From positions 248,001 through 312,000 of the forward strand of contig CAWDMC010000012.1 in NCBI GenBank assembly GCA_963803295.1: 64,000 bases of DNA, in the 5' to 3' direction. The stretch is from CAWDMC01 sp963803295 (GTDB lineage Bacteria > Acidobacteriota > Terriglobia > UBA7540). A model generated the notes under the pieces. It worked only from the letters and a program-made list of their open reading frames with translations. It had not been told where the DNA came from and made no database searches. Positions 25,568-34,748 of the stretch are shown one piece after another (the stretch's first letter is position 1; each line of letters begins with the position of its first letter). Position numbers and translations under genes: made by a program.

Positions 25568-26419
25568 ATGGATGAGCGTACGCGCCGCGACCTTGCTGCC
25601 TGGTTAGGCTTCTACCGCGATCTCGGCATCGAAGAGTTCTATCACCGGACGGCTGCGTCTGGAAATTCGAAAGTCGAGCCTGGAGAATCAAAGTTGGAAA
25701 ATCGGGAACCGATGCACGCAGCAGCAGCAGCCAGAGGGGCCTCCGGCGAAGCTTCCGGAACCCTGGCCTCCGGCATGGCGCCCGCCTCCACACCCGCCGC
25801 GATCAAGGTTTCGCCTCCAGTGCAAGCCCTGAATCTGTTTGAGGCTCCTCCAGCTGTGCCCACGAAAGACGAGACGCTCGAACAGATTCGCGCCGACCTG
25901 GGCGATTGCCGCCGTTGCCGGCTGGCCTCCGGCCGCAAAACCATTGTCTTCGGGCAAGGGAATCCCAAAGCCGACCTGGTATTCGTGGGCGAGGGCCCGG
26001 GCGCCGACGAAGACGAGCAAGGCTTGCCGTTTGTGGGCCGCGCCGGGCAGCTTCTGAACAGGATGCTGCAGTCGGTTGGGATCAAGCGTGAGGATGTGTA
26101 TATCTGTAACGTGGTGAAATGCCGTCCTCCGGGTAATCGGACTCCTGAGCCTGATGAAATCGAAGCTTGTTCGCCTTTCCTGTTTCGCCAGATCCAATCG
26201 ATCCGGCCACGACTAGTCTGCTGCCTGGGAGCACCTGCCGTCCGTACCCTGCTGGGGGTCAAAGAGGGGATCACCAAGATTCGGGGCCGTTTCTACGATT
26301 TTGCTGGTACGAAGGCGCTGGCCACTGTCCATCCCGCTTATATCCTGCGCAATGCGAGGGAGGAACACATCCTGCGGGAGGATTTCGAGAAGATCCGGCA
26401 CTATCTGAAGGCACCCTGA
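25568..26419 (+). CDS. Type 4 uracil-DNA glycosylase (Fe-S cluster)
   Basis: A 283-residue DNA-repair enzyme that removes uracil from DNA. The ATG at 25568 is preferred to a TTG two codons earlier. The catalytic domain occupies about residues 98-280: CRRCRL (CxxC), GEGPGADEDEQGLPFVGRAGQLL, NVVKCRPPGNR and a further Cys in IEACSPF complete the four cluster ligands, and HPAYILR is the C-terminal motif. About 95 extra residues precede it: a helical start LAAWLGFYRDLGIEEFY, then a low-complexity Ala/Pro/Ser linker, longer than in the archaeal proteins. It follows coaBC by 26 bp and is probably co-transcribed. Confidence 0.93.
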   Translation: MDERTRRDLAAWLGFYRDLGIEEFYHRTAASGNSKVEPGESKLENREPMHAAAAARGASGEASGTLASGMAPASTPAAIKVSPPVQALNLFEAPPAVPTKDETLEQIRADLGDCRRCRLASGRKTIVFGQGNPKADLVFVGEGPGADEDEQGLPFVGRAGQLLNRMLQSVGIKREDVYICNVVKCRPPGNRTPEPDEIEACSPFLFRQIQSIRPRLVCCLGAPAVRTLLGVKEGITKIRGRFYDFAGTKALATVHPAYILRNAREEHILREDFEKIRHYLKAP

Positions 26420-26659
26420 TCGGCTCTCCCGTTCTCTCCCCAACTACCTAGCTGTCGAGGCTAGTCCCTGTGAAGAACCTCTTTTTTAGGCTAGCCATCG
26501 AGCCTCGACCGTGCGGAATCAGCGACTTTCTGGCTTTGTTTTGACATAGTCTGATAGAGGCCAAAACACCCCCTTGTATCCTGCCTTATGTTTTCCTTTT
26601 CCTTGGTCTTACCGATCCTCGTCAGACAAGATAACTAGGCTATATAACTAAATTCTTAC

Positions 26660-26689
26660 TTGACAAACGGCACACCACAACGCTATATT
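26660..26689 (+). promoter_or_regulatory. Sigma-70-type promoter upstream of the decayed regulator and kinase
   Basis: TTGACA at 26660-26665 and TATATT at 26684-26689 are 18 bp apart in an AT-richer stretch. It reads toward the response-regulator remnant and the kinase at 26960 and probably drives what is left of this operon. Confidence 0.6.
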
Positions 26690-26715
26690 GGGACTGCAGA
26701 TCCTTCCCCTGGATG

Positions 26716-26930
26716 CGGCAAGGAATGGCTCTTGAGTTCGAATCGCCAGCTCTACCCCATTTGCTCGATCTCAACGTGCCGAGGAAAGACGTGCGCTAAG
26801 TTCTGGCCGAGATCAAGGCCGATGACAACCTGAGCTATATCCGCGGGGTGTGCTTGCCACCTCGAATTCCGAAGATGACGTACGCCCGGCACATGGGGTT
26901 GCAGGCCAAGTGGGTTTTACCTTAGAGGCC
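26716..26930 (+). pseudogene. Remnant of a CheY-like response regulator (Rcp1 type)
   Basis: The frame from 26716 reads RQGMALEFESPALPHLLDLNVPRKDV, a stop at 26797, then LAEIKADDNLSYIRGV. The reading then moves two bases near 26850 to VLATSNSEDDVR, and GLQAK appears in yet another frame. Together these match the Rcp1-like receiver consensus (PDLILLDLNLPRKDG, VLAEIKADDNL-RIPVVVLTTSNSEEDV). The phospho-acceptor Asp of LLDLN is recognisable, but the first ~50 codons are gone and a stop and at least one frameshift are present, so the gene is dead. A small single-domain regulator directly before a REC-PAS kinase is a common arrangement, so it was probably the kinase's original partner. Confidence 0.75.
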
Positions 26931-26959
26931 GACGATGGAGCCGCCGGCGAGTTTATCGC

Positions 26960-29900
26960 ATGCAGATTCTGCTCATCGAAGACAATCCCGGACATGCGCG
27001 ATTAATTCAGACCATGCTTGCGCAGGCCCTGGCTGGTGAGATCACGGTTGACACTGCAGATAGTCTCGCGACGGGACTGGACAAGCTGGCGGGGGGCGGC
27101 ACGGATGTCGTACTCCTCGATCTTACTTTGCCGGACAGCCAGGGCTTGGAAACCTTCAACAGGGTACATGCCGCGGCGCCATTGGTTCCTGTGGTGGTGT
27201 TGAGCGGCGATGGCGATGGAAAACTCGCGCTCGAAGCGGTACAGGCCGGCGCACGGGATTATCTGGTGAAAAGCTACACCGATAGCCAATCGCTGGGACA
27301 GGCGCTGCATTACGCCGTCGAGCGGCAGCGCCCTGCCCGCTCGACAGCCCACGCGAGTCAACTCCAAGACGACGCGGAACTGCTCGATCTCACTCACGAT
27401 GCCGTCATCGTGCGCGATATGGAAGGCAAAGTCCAGTCTTGGAACCGCGGCGCCGAGATAACTTACGGCTGGTCAAAGGAAGAAGCCATCGGGCGTAATT
27501 CGAACGGCCTGTTGCACACGCGCTTTCCACGGCGACTGAGCGATATCCAACGCGATCTGTTCGAGACCGGACGTTGGGAGGGCGATCTCATCCATCGCCG
27601 CCGCGACGGCCGGGGCATTATTGTGGCGAGCCGGTGGGCTCTGGTTCGCGACGAGCGCGGCCTCCCCTTGAGGACGCTCGAAATCAATAACGATCTCACC
27701 GGGCGGCGCCGGGCCGAGGCCGAACTGACCCGCTTCTTCATCCTCTCGATCGACTTATTGTCAATCTCCAACTTCGACGGATACATGAAGCGCATCAGCC
27801 CTTCCTGGGAAACCACGCTGGGATTCAGCCAGGAAGAACTTATGGCCGAGCCGTTCTGGAATTTCGTTCATGCGGAAGACCGTCCCCCCGCCATGGCTGA
27901 GTTTGGGCGGGTCGCAGAAGGCGGGGATAGCATCGGCTTTGAGTGCCGCTACCGTACCAAGAGCGGATACTACAAGTGGATGCAGTCGAACGCTACGGCC
28001 TTCAGGGGTCAGAAGCTGGTCTACACCTCCGCCCGCGATATCAGCGAGAGGAGGCGTGTTGAGCAGGAACTGGCGCGAGAACGCGACCTGCTTCACTCGC
28101 TGATGGACAATGTCCCCGACATGATCTACTTCAAGGATCTTAGCAGCCGCTTCACCCGCGTCAATGACGCCGAGGCGCGCCTGCTTGGAATCAATAGCCC
28201 TGAAGAGGCCGTGGGCAAAACCGATTTCGATTTTCTCGCCCAGGGTTTCGCCCGCCAGGCTTACGCTGATGAACAGAAGATTATTTTAACCGGGGCACCT
28301 CTCTCTACGATCGAACAGCCAGAGCGGCCTGACGGCTTCTCCATCTGGGCGTCGACCATCAAGCTTCCGCTGTACGACCTGGAAGGGAAAGCGACGGGCA
28401 CCTTTGGCATCACCCGCGACATTACCGAAGCTAAACGAGCGGAAGAGGAGCTAAACCGCTTCTTTACCCTTTCGCTCGACTTTCTTTGTACGGTTGGTTT
28501 CGATGGCTATCTGAAGCGCGTCAGCCCGGCCGCCCAGCAGATTCTGGGCTTTACGGCTGAGGAATTTGCCGCTGTCCCCTTTCTGGATTTTGTTCACGCG
28601 GACGACCGCGCCTCGAGCGAAGCCGAGATGGAGCGTCTGAAGCAAGGCAGCACCATGGTGGCTTTTGAAAACCGCTTCCGGGCGAGCGACGGCTCTTACA
28701 AATGGCTTCTTTGGAATGCCGCACCCTTTCGAAACCAACAGCTTATCTACGCGGCAGGCCGCGACATCACCCAGCGGAAACAGGCGGAGATCGAGGGGCG
28801 CGAGTTTCTGGCCGCCATTGTGCGCTCTTCGGACGACGCAATTATCGGCGAGGACCTTGACGGCGCCATTCTCAGTTGGAACCGCGGAGCGGAAAGAGTT
28901 TACGGGTACAGCGCGGAGGAGATCAAAGGCAAGTCCCTGTCACTTCTGCTGACGCCCGGACATGAGGACGAACTACCGCGTCTGATGGAAAGGATCAGGA
29001 ACGGCGAAAGCCTGGACCATTATGAGACCGTAAGGGTGAGGAAAGACGGCGAAATCATCGATGTGTCCATAACCCTCTCGCCCATTCGTGACGACACAGG
29101 GCAAATCGTCGCTGCCTCCGTGATCGCCCGTGACATCAGTGAGCAGAAACGGTCGCAGGAGGTGCTGCGTCAGAGCCAGGCGGAACTGAAAGAAGCCCAG
29201 CGGATCGCCAGTGTCGGCAGCTGGACCTGGGAGCCCGAGAGCGACACCGTGTCCTGGTCAGAAGAGGTTTACCGGGTCTTTGGGCGCGATCCGAAACTGC
29301 CACCGCATTGCCTGAGCGAGCAGCTTCAGTATTGCCGCCGGGATAGCGGGCGGCGGCTGCAGGCGGCGCTGAGAGAGGCGCGGCAGAACGGTACACCTTA
29401 CGAACTCGACGCCGAGCTGGTGCTGGCAGACGGTGCAACAAAATGGACCATTATCCGCGGCGAGGCCGAGCGCGACACGAGTGGCCGCATCGTGAGGCTG
29501 CGTGGAACCCTGCAGGACGTCACCGAACGCAAACGGGCCGAGCAAGAAATCCGCTCCTCACTGCGCGAAAAGGAGATTCTGCTGAAGGAAATTCACCATC
29601 GTGTGAAAAACAACATGCAGGTGATTTCCAGTCTCTATTCCTTGCAGGCGGGGAGAGGGGCCGACGCCCGTACCCGTGAGATGATCGATGAAAGCCGCAA
29701 TCGCATCCGCTCGATGGCCCTGATCCATGAAAAGCTCTATGGCTCGAAGGACCTCACCCACGTCGAGTTCTCCGAATACATCCGCAGCCTGGCCGCCGAG
29801 CTTTTCCGGTCGTATCGTCTCGATCCGGAAGCGGTGAACCTGGTGGCCACGAGCGGCAACGTCTGGCTGGACATCGATACGGCCATTCCCTGTGGTCTGA

Positions 29901-30178
29901 TCGTAAACGAACTCCTCTCCAATTCTCTTAAGCACGCCTTCTCGGACGGCCGAAAAGGCAATATCGCGATCAGGCTCAGTGCCGGTGACGATCATACCGT
30001 CAGGCTGACCGTTCGTGACGACGGCAGAGGACTCCCCGCAGACTTTGACCTTCGCTCGATCGAGTCGTTTGGCCTTCAACTTGTCAAAATGCTTACCGAG
30101 CAGCTCGGCGGCAGCATTGCCGTGCAATCCGAGGCCGGAACCTGTTTCGAGCTGGCGTTTTCGGCTTCGAAACGATAA
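26960..30178 (+). CDS. Receiver - multi-PAS - HisKA_2 histidine kinase
   Basis: A 1072-residue soluble kinase with no membrane helix. An N-terminal receiver (about 1-125: IEDNPGHARL, phospho-Asp in LLDLTLPDSQG, Lys in LVKSY) is followed by six PAS units (about 135-860), most ending in a PAC segment such as DITERKRAE-type text; the last (ASVGSWTWEPE) is of the PAS_3 kind. The kinase core is of the HisKA_2/HWE-like class: LLKEIHHRVKNNMQVISSL with the phospho-His, then HATPase with NELLSNSLKHAF and VRDDGRGL. Such kinases often phosphorylate small stand-alone regulators, and one starts 13 bp downstream. The regulator that should precede it is a pseudogene. Signals sensed by the PAS domains are unknown. 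Confidence 0.92.
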   Translation: MQILLIEDNPGHARLIQTMLAQALAGEITVDTADSLATGLDKLAGGGTDVVLLDLTLPDSQGLETFNRVHAAAPLVPVVVLSGDGDGKLALEAVQAGARDYLVKSYTDSQSLGQALHYAVERQRPARSTAHASQLQDDAELLDLTHDAVIVRDMEGKVQSWNRGAEITYGWSKEEAIGRNSNGLLHTRFPRRLSDIQRDLFETGRWEGDLIHRRRDGRGIIVASRWALVRDERGLPLRTLEINNDLTGRRRAEAELTRFFILSIDLLSISNFDGYMKRISPSWETTLGFSQEELMAEPFWNFVHAEDRPPAMAEFGRVAEGGDSIGFECRYRTKSGYYKWMQSNATAFRGQKLVYTSARDISERRRVEQELARERDLLHSLMDNVPDMIYFKDLSSRFTRVNDAEARLLGINSPEEAVGKTDFDFLAQGFARQAYADEQKIILTGAPLSTIEQPERPDGFSIWASTIKLPLYDLEGKATGTFGITRDITEAKRAEEELNRFFTLSLDFLCTVGFDGYLKRVSPAAQQILGFTAEEFAAVPFLDFVHADDRASSEAEMERLKQGSTMVAFENRFRASDGSYKWLLWNAAPFRNQQLIYAAGRDITQRKQAEIEGREFLAAIVRSSDDAIIGEDLDGAILSWNRGAERVYGYSAEEIKGKSLSLLLTPGHEDELPRLMERIRNGESLDHYETVRVRKDGEIIDVSITLSPIRDDTGQIVAASVIARDISEQKRSQEVLRQSQAELKEAQRIASVGSWTWEPESDTVSWSEEVYRVFGRDPKLPPHCLSEQLQYCRRDSGRRLQAALREARQNGTPYELDAELVLADGATKWTIIRGEAERDTSGRIVRLRGTLQDVTERKRAEQEIRSSLREKEILLKEIHHRVKNNMQVISSLYSLQAGRGADARTREMIDESRNRIRSMALIHEKLYGSKDLTHVEFSEYIRSLAAELFRSYRLDPEAVNLVATSGNVWLDIDTAIPCGLIVNELLSNSLKHAFSDGRKGNIAIRLSAGDDHTVRLTVRDDGRGLPADFDLRSIESFGLQLVKMLTEQLGGSIAVQSEAGTCFELAFSASKR

Positions 30179-30191
30179 CCGAGGAGAGGTA

Positions 30192-30611
30192 ATGAGACCG
30201 GCAAAGATCATGATCGTGGAAGATGAAGGGATTGTGGCGCGTGACCTGAGCAATCATCTCACCGAGATGGGCTATACGGTGCCGGCGATTGCCGCCACCG
30301 GGGAGGATGCGCTGAAGAAAGCCGCCGAGACCCGTCCTGATCTGGTGCTGATGGACATCCGCATCAAGGGCGCCATGGACGGGATCGAAGTGGCGGAGCA
30401 GTTGCGCGACCTGTTCGGTATTCCGCCCATCTACATTACGGCCTACACTGATGAAGACACGCTGCGGCGGGCCAAGATCACCCAGCCTTACGGATACATC
30501 GTGAAGCCGTTTGATGAGCGCGAAGTCCACAGCATTATCCAAATGGCTTTGCACCGTCACCAAGTGGAGAGAGCCAAGCAGGGGATTTCGGGACTCCCCC
30601 TCCTTAGTTGA
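30192..30611 (+). CDS. Single-domain response regulator
   Basis: The ATG at 30192 follows GAGGAGAGGT and gives 139 residues; an upstream in-frame ATG at 30015 lies inside the kinase and is rejected. A lone receiver: IVEDEGIVARDL acidic pair, phospho-Asp in LVLMDIRIKGAMDG, Thr/Tyr switch in YITAYTDEDT and Lys in VKPFDEREV. There is no DNA-binding output domain. RIKGAMDGIEVA is typical of the regulators paired with HisKA_2 kinases. It is separated from the kinase stop by 13 bp, so one operon; it is the likely phospho-acceptor that passes the signal on by protein contact. Confidence 0.9.
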   Translation: MRPAKIMIVEDEGIVARDLSNHLTEMGYTVPAIAATGEDALKKAAETRPDLVLMDIRIKGAMDGIEVAEQLRDLFGIPPIYITAYTDEDTLRRAKITQPYGYIVKPFDEREVHSIIQMALHRHQVERAKQGISGLPLLS

Positions 30612-30793
30612 GTTGATCTTTAGTCATATCTTGTGCCCGATACCAGGGGCAAAGGGCCCCAGGCCGCTCCCTGCCTGGGCGGAACCGTAAGTCAAAAGAA
30701 CGGGCCTGGAAATCTCCCGCTAAAGGGACTACTCTACTCCCTGTCGTTTCGAGCGATCCGCCCGTGAGCGGTGGATCGGGAATGGAGTACATC

Positions 30794-31999
30794 ATGGCTA
30801 GTGCTATCTCCAAAATCGAACTGTCGAGCCTTCCGCTGGCGGAGCGCATGTCGCGCCTCGGCACCGAGAGCGCGTTTGAAGTGCTGGTGCGCGCTCAGCA
30901 ACTTGAGCAAAGCGGACGCCAGATCGTCCACCTTGAGATCGGCGAGCCGGATTTCCCCACCGCCGATCATATTGTCGACGCTGCCGCCAAGGCCCTGCGG
31001 GACGGCTGGACGCACTACGGTCCTTCCGCCGGACTGCCCCAGCTGCGCGAGGCCGTGGCGGAAGACGTCTCCAAGCGCCGCAATATTTCGGTCGATCCTT
31101 CCGAAGTGGTCATCACCCCCGGCGGAAAACCCATCATGTTTTTTGCCATCCTAGCCCTGGTCGACAAGGGAGACGAAGTGGTTTGCCCCAACCCTGGTTT
31201 TCCCATTTACGACTCCATGATCAATTTTGTGGGGGGACGCGTGGTGCCTTATGGCTTTCGTGAAGAGCGGGGCTTCGATATCGACGTGGGCGAGATTGTG
31301 GATAAGATTACCGATCGCACCCGCCTGCTGATTCTAAACTCCCCAGCGAACCCCACCGGCGGCGTGATTCCACGTGAATCGCTGGCGGAACTGGCTAAGG
31401 CCCTGGCGAACCGGAAGCTCTTTATTCTCTCCGACGAGATCTATGGACGCCTCATCTACGAGGGCGAGCACTCCAGCATCACGCAGTTTCCCGGCTTCAA
31501 GGAGCGCACGATCATACTCGATGGCTTCTCGAAGACCTACGCTATGACGGGATGGCGGCTGGGCTACGGCGTGATGCGTCCGGATCTCGCCCAGAAGATC
31601 GCGCAGCTCCAGACCAACGCGAACTCCTGCACGGCGAGCTTCATCCAGGTGGCGGCAGTGGCGGCCCTGCGCGGGGACCAGTCTTCCGTCGATCGCATGC
31701 GCGAGGAGTTTCGCCGCCGCCGCACCGTGATTGTCGACGGCTTGAACAGGATTCCCGGCTTCCGCTGTGCCCTGCCGCACGGCGCCTTCTACGTGTTCCC
31801 CAACATCACTGCCACCGGCCGAGACTCGAAGACGCTGGCGAACGCCATCCTCAATGACGCCGGCGTCGCTTGCCTGTCCGGTACGGCCTTCGGTGACTGG
31901 GGTGAAGGCTACTTGCGGTTCTCGTTCGCGAACTCGGTCGAGAATATCCAAAAGGCGCTGGAATGGATAGGGAACTGGGTGCGGGCTCATCCGAACTGA
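30794..31999 (+). CDS. PLP-dependent class I/II aminotransferase (aspartate aminotransferase-like)
   Basis: The ATG at 30794, with GGAG six bases ahead, gives 401 residues; ATG at 30782 is also in frame. Fold type I: GEPDFPTADHI and HYGPSAGLPQLREA near the N-terminus, NSPANPTGG, SDEIYGRLIYEG, the PLP lysine in DGFSKTYAMTGWRLGY near 245, and the carboxylate-binding Arg in YLRFSFANS. The closest pattern is the AspC/AAT-I gamma group that transfers amino groups between aspartate or aromatic amino acids and 2-oxoglutarate. Exact substrate is not readable. It stands alone: the kinase/regulator pair ends 182 bp upstream and the transketolase downstream is convergent. Confidence 0.9.
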   Translation: MASAISKIELSSLPLAERMSRLGTESAFEVLVRAQQLEQSGRQIVHLEIGEPDFPTADHIVDAAAKALRDGWTHYGPSAGLPQLREAVAEDVSKRRNISVDPSEVVITPGGKPIMFFAILALVDKGDEVVCPNPGFPIYDSMINFVGGRVVPYGFREERGFDIDVGEIVDKITDRTRLLILNSPANPTGGVIPRESLAELAKALANRKLFILSDEIYGRLIYEGEHSSITQFPGFKERTIILDGFSKTYAMTGWRLGYGVMRPDLAQKIAQLQTNANSCTASFIQVAAVAALRGDQSSVDRMREEFRRRRTVIVDGLNRIPGFRCALPHGAFYVFPNITATGRDSKTLANAILNDAGVACLSGTAFGDWGEGYLRFSFANSVENIQKALEWIGNWVRAHPN

Positions 32000-32179
32000 G
32001 TTGTTAGGCTCGCCAGCCTGAATAGTCGGGACACCTTTTCGAATTCTGCCGTTGAATGCTGAGAATGAAGGCGGCCGAGGGGTGCAGTTTGCGAGGGTGA
32101 GCTTTTGGTCAGGGCACGGCTAGAGCCGCGCCCTTAGGGCCTCCTTAAGGCCTCGATACCCATGGATTGGGCACCAGTG

Positions 32180-34237
32180 CTAGACACGCCTCGATCCGTG
32201 TCCTGACCGCCCGTTTACGACAGTCCCCGCCAGGAGCCGTTCGCGGAGCGTCAACACGCGATCGGCAATGTGCTCGGCGCTGAGCCCAAAAGCGCGCATC
32301 AAATCCCACGGCTTGCCAGAGAGCCCAAAGCGGTCCTCCACACCTAGCATATCGAACAGGAGCGGCTTCTCGTAATTTTGACGATGCCTCAGGATCGTTC
32401 CCGCGACGATGTTGCCGAAGCCGCCCACCTGGTGCTCTTCCGCCGTAATGACGAAATGGGTTTGCTCGGCGGCCTGGACGAGCGCGGCCACATCCAGCGG
32501 TTTGACGGTGTGTACGTTCACCACCCGCGTCTCAATGCCGTGTTCCTCCTTCAGTAACCAGGCGGCGCGCATGGCTTCCGGAACCATGGGTCCGCAAGCC
32601 ACAATCGAAACCTCCTCTCCTTCGCCGGCATAGGTGGTGGAAAGGAAGGTCTCGAAAGCGTCGATGAAGCGAGCCTTCTCACCCCGATAGCGGATAATAT
32701 TCGCCACGCCGAATTCGAATGGGGTCTCTGTTGTGGTAACCACGGGGGTGGCTTCACGCGCAAATCGCAGGTACACGGGACCCGTTACTTCGAGCAGGCT
32801 GTGATACGTAGCCCGCTCTGACTCCACTGAATCGCAAGGAACCACCACGTGCATATTGGGCAGGATGCTCATTAACGAGATCTCTTCGAGGGACTGGTGG
32901 GTAGCCCCGTCGGGACCCACGGAGATGCCGCCGTGCGCGCCCGCGATCTTCACGTTCATGTTGGCGTAGCACAGCGTGGTGCGGATCTGGTCCCAACAGC
33001 GGCCCGAGGCAAATACGCCGTAGGTGCCCGTAACCGGAATCAAGCCTTCCTTGGCCAGGCCGGCGGCTACCTGCATCATGTTCTGCTCGGCGATGCCCAC
33101 GCTGAAGACGCGATTCCGGCGCTCGGGGTGGTTCGCTTCGAAATCGGTGATGCGGATGGATCCGGAAATATCCGCATGAATCGTGACCACGCGCTCATCG
33201 GCGCCGGCCGCTTCGAGACCCCGCCCAAATCCCATGCGCGTGGGGTCCATCTCCACCTTCATCGTAGGACCGGAGTTCCACCAGGTGTCGCGCTTGAAGT
33301 GCGGTAAAGCTTCGATGGTCTGGCGCTCAGCGGCCTCGGCGTTCCACCCGGCGTGCGCCAGCATTGCCTCGATGCGCTCGGGAGATACGCCAGGCGCCGC
33401 CAGATCCGCCAGAGCACGCTCGAACTGCTCGCGGTTGGGAGCGATGCCGTGCCATCCCGCCTGATCCTCCATAAACGAAACACCCTTGCCCTTGATGGTG
33501 TGGGCCAGGATCGCGGTGGGAACATCCGGGGTGGCGGCGGCGCGGGCGAACCCGGCGAGAATCTCTTCCATGTTATGGCCATTGATCTCGACCACATTCC
33601 AGCCGAAGGCCCTGTATTTCTCCGCCAGGGGCTGCACGTTCATCACGTCGCGCACCCAGCCGTCAATCTGCAGCTCGTTGCAGTCGATGATGCCGCATAG
33701 ATTGCCCAAGCGGTACTGCGCTGCCGACATCACCGACTCCCAAATGCTGCCTTCCTGCTGTTCTCCGTCACCCATCAGGCAGAAAACGCGATAGGGTTTG
33801 CCCTTCAGCTTTGCCGCCAGCGCGTCACCGACGGCGATGCCCAAACCCTGGCCGAGCGATCCCGAGGAGATCTCCACTCCGGGTAGCTTGAGCCAGTTGG
33901 GATGTCCTTCAAACCCTGAGCCTAGCTGCCGCAGCAGCACGGTATCGTCAAGCGAAAAGTAGCCAGCCCGTCCCAGTGCGACGTAGAGCGCGGGCGCCTT
34001 GTGCCCCGTGGACCAGAAAACGCGGTCGCGCTCCGGCCAGTTAGGATTCCTGGGATCGTGATTCAGGACCCGTAAGTAGAGCACCGCGACCACGTCCATG
34101 ATCGAGAGCGTTCCACCGGGATGGCCTGAACCGGCGGCGAATATATCGATCAGGTTAATGGCTCGCATTTCCGCCGCAGCCTGGCGGAGTTCCTCGAGGC
34201 CGAGACGTGGTCCGCGCTGTTCATGTGGTGATTCCAT
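32180..34237 (-). CDS. Transketolase
   Basis: The ATG at 34237 with GGAGG seven bases upstream gives 685 residues; 20 upstream in-frame codons are not needed. It moves two-carbon units between sugar phosphates with thiamine diphosphate. The N-terminal domain holds GSGHPGGTLS, ISSGSLGQGLGIAVG and the ThDP motif GDGEQQEGSIWE...N; the central domain has FSVGIAEQNM (catalytic Glu) and DGATHQ; the C-terminal domain has AEEHQVGGFG. Several stretches (VISSGSLGQGLGIAVG, YRLGNLCGIID) resemble the two-gene transketolases of archaea and Gram-positives joined into one chain. Pentose-phosphate or Calvin-type carbon shuffling is expected. No neighbouring gene belongs to the same pathway. Confidence 0.92.
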   Translation of the reverse strand: MESPHEQRGPRLGLEELRQAAAEMRAINLIDIFAAGSGHPGGTLSIMDVVAVLYLRVLNHDPRNPNWPERDRVFWSTGHKAPALYVALGRAGYFSLDDTVLLRQLGSGFEGHPNWLKLPGVEISSGSLGQGLGIAVGDALAAKLKGKPYRVFCLMGDGEQQEGSIWESVMSAAQYRLGNLCGIIDCNELQIDGWVRDVMNVQPLAEKYRAFGWNVVEINGHNMEEILAGFARAAATPDVPTAILAHTIKGKGVSFMEDQAGWHGIAPNREQFERALADLAAPGVSPERIEAMLAHAGWNAEAAERQTIEALPHFKRDTWWNSGPTMKVEMDPTRMGFGRGLEAAGADERVVTIHADISGSIRITDFEANHPERRNRVFSVGIAEQNMMQVAAGLAKEGLIPVTGTYGVFASGRCWDQIRTTLCYANMNVKIAGAHGGISVGPDGATHQSLEEISLMSILPNMHVVVPCDSVESERATYHSLLEVTGPVYLRFAREATPVVTTTETPFEFGVANIIRYRGEKARFIDAFETFLSTTYAGEGEEVSIVACGPMVPEAMRAAWLLKEEHGIETRVVNVHTVKPLDVAALVQAAEQTHFVITAEEHQVGGFGNIVAGTILRHRQNYEKPLLFDMLGVEDRFGLSGKPWDLMRAFGLSAEHIADRVLTLRERLLAGTVVNGRSGHGSRRV

Positions 34238-34433
34238 GGATTTACCTCCGGAAGGGGAAGGAGATCGATATGGCAAGTCCCAACGCATTGCGGTCACGGA
34301 TATAATGGGGCGAAACCGGCCCCGCTAAATATGAGGTTCGTCACAGCTGCTTGTGAGGGACGTCACAATTTGACGGATAGGTAAACTGAGGAAATTCTCT
34401 TGGCTGGATTGACAGTGCCTCGCCTGTCACAAC

Positions 34434-34653
34434 TATTGAGTATTACAAATCATAGTGACGGCTTTACTGTAGCGCCGGTGTCCCCACCGGCGTTTTCGGT
34501 GTTGAGGACAGCGCCGCTACAGTGTGACACCAGACCTCCGGTCTGGACAAAACGGCAAGGAGCAGCGGATCGCCAGCTCCTTGTTTTCAATGAGTTAGCA
34601 ATTCTGCTCCTTGGGAGAGTTGAGCCGTCACTATGATTTGTAATGTTCAGTAA
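34434..34653 (+). repeat. Dispersed MITE-like repeat, family A copy 2 (long form)
   Basis: A 220-bp element ended by inverted repeats TATTGAGTATTACAAATCAT (left) and, on the other strand, TTACTGAACATTACAAATCAT. The shared core around GCGCCGGTGTCCCC and ACGCCGG is inverted relative to copy 1. About 100 bp of extra sequence follow, including a CCAGAC-CTCC-GGTCTGG hairpin. It fills the gap between the divergent upstream end of the transketolase gene and the Gly-rich protein's 3' end. Confidence 0.85.
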
Positions 34654-34748
34654 GCGACGAGGCTCACACCGGAAGGGGCCAATTTCGGGAGTCACTCTGG
34701 GCGGTCCGAAGTCCCGGAGCCGATGGCTGACGAGGAAAAGCCTAATCG

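Noticed and set aside
26732..26745. GAGTTCGAATCG looks like a tRNA T-loop.
   Set aside because: The flanking bases do not pair as a T-stem, no acceptor stem or anticodon arm can be built, and the stretch reads as part of the response-regulator remnant.
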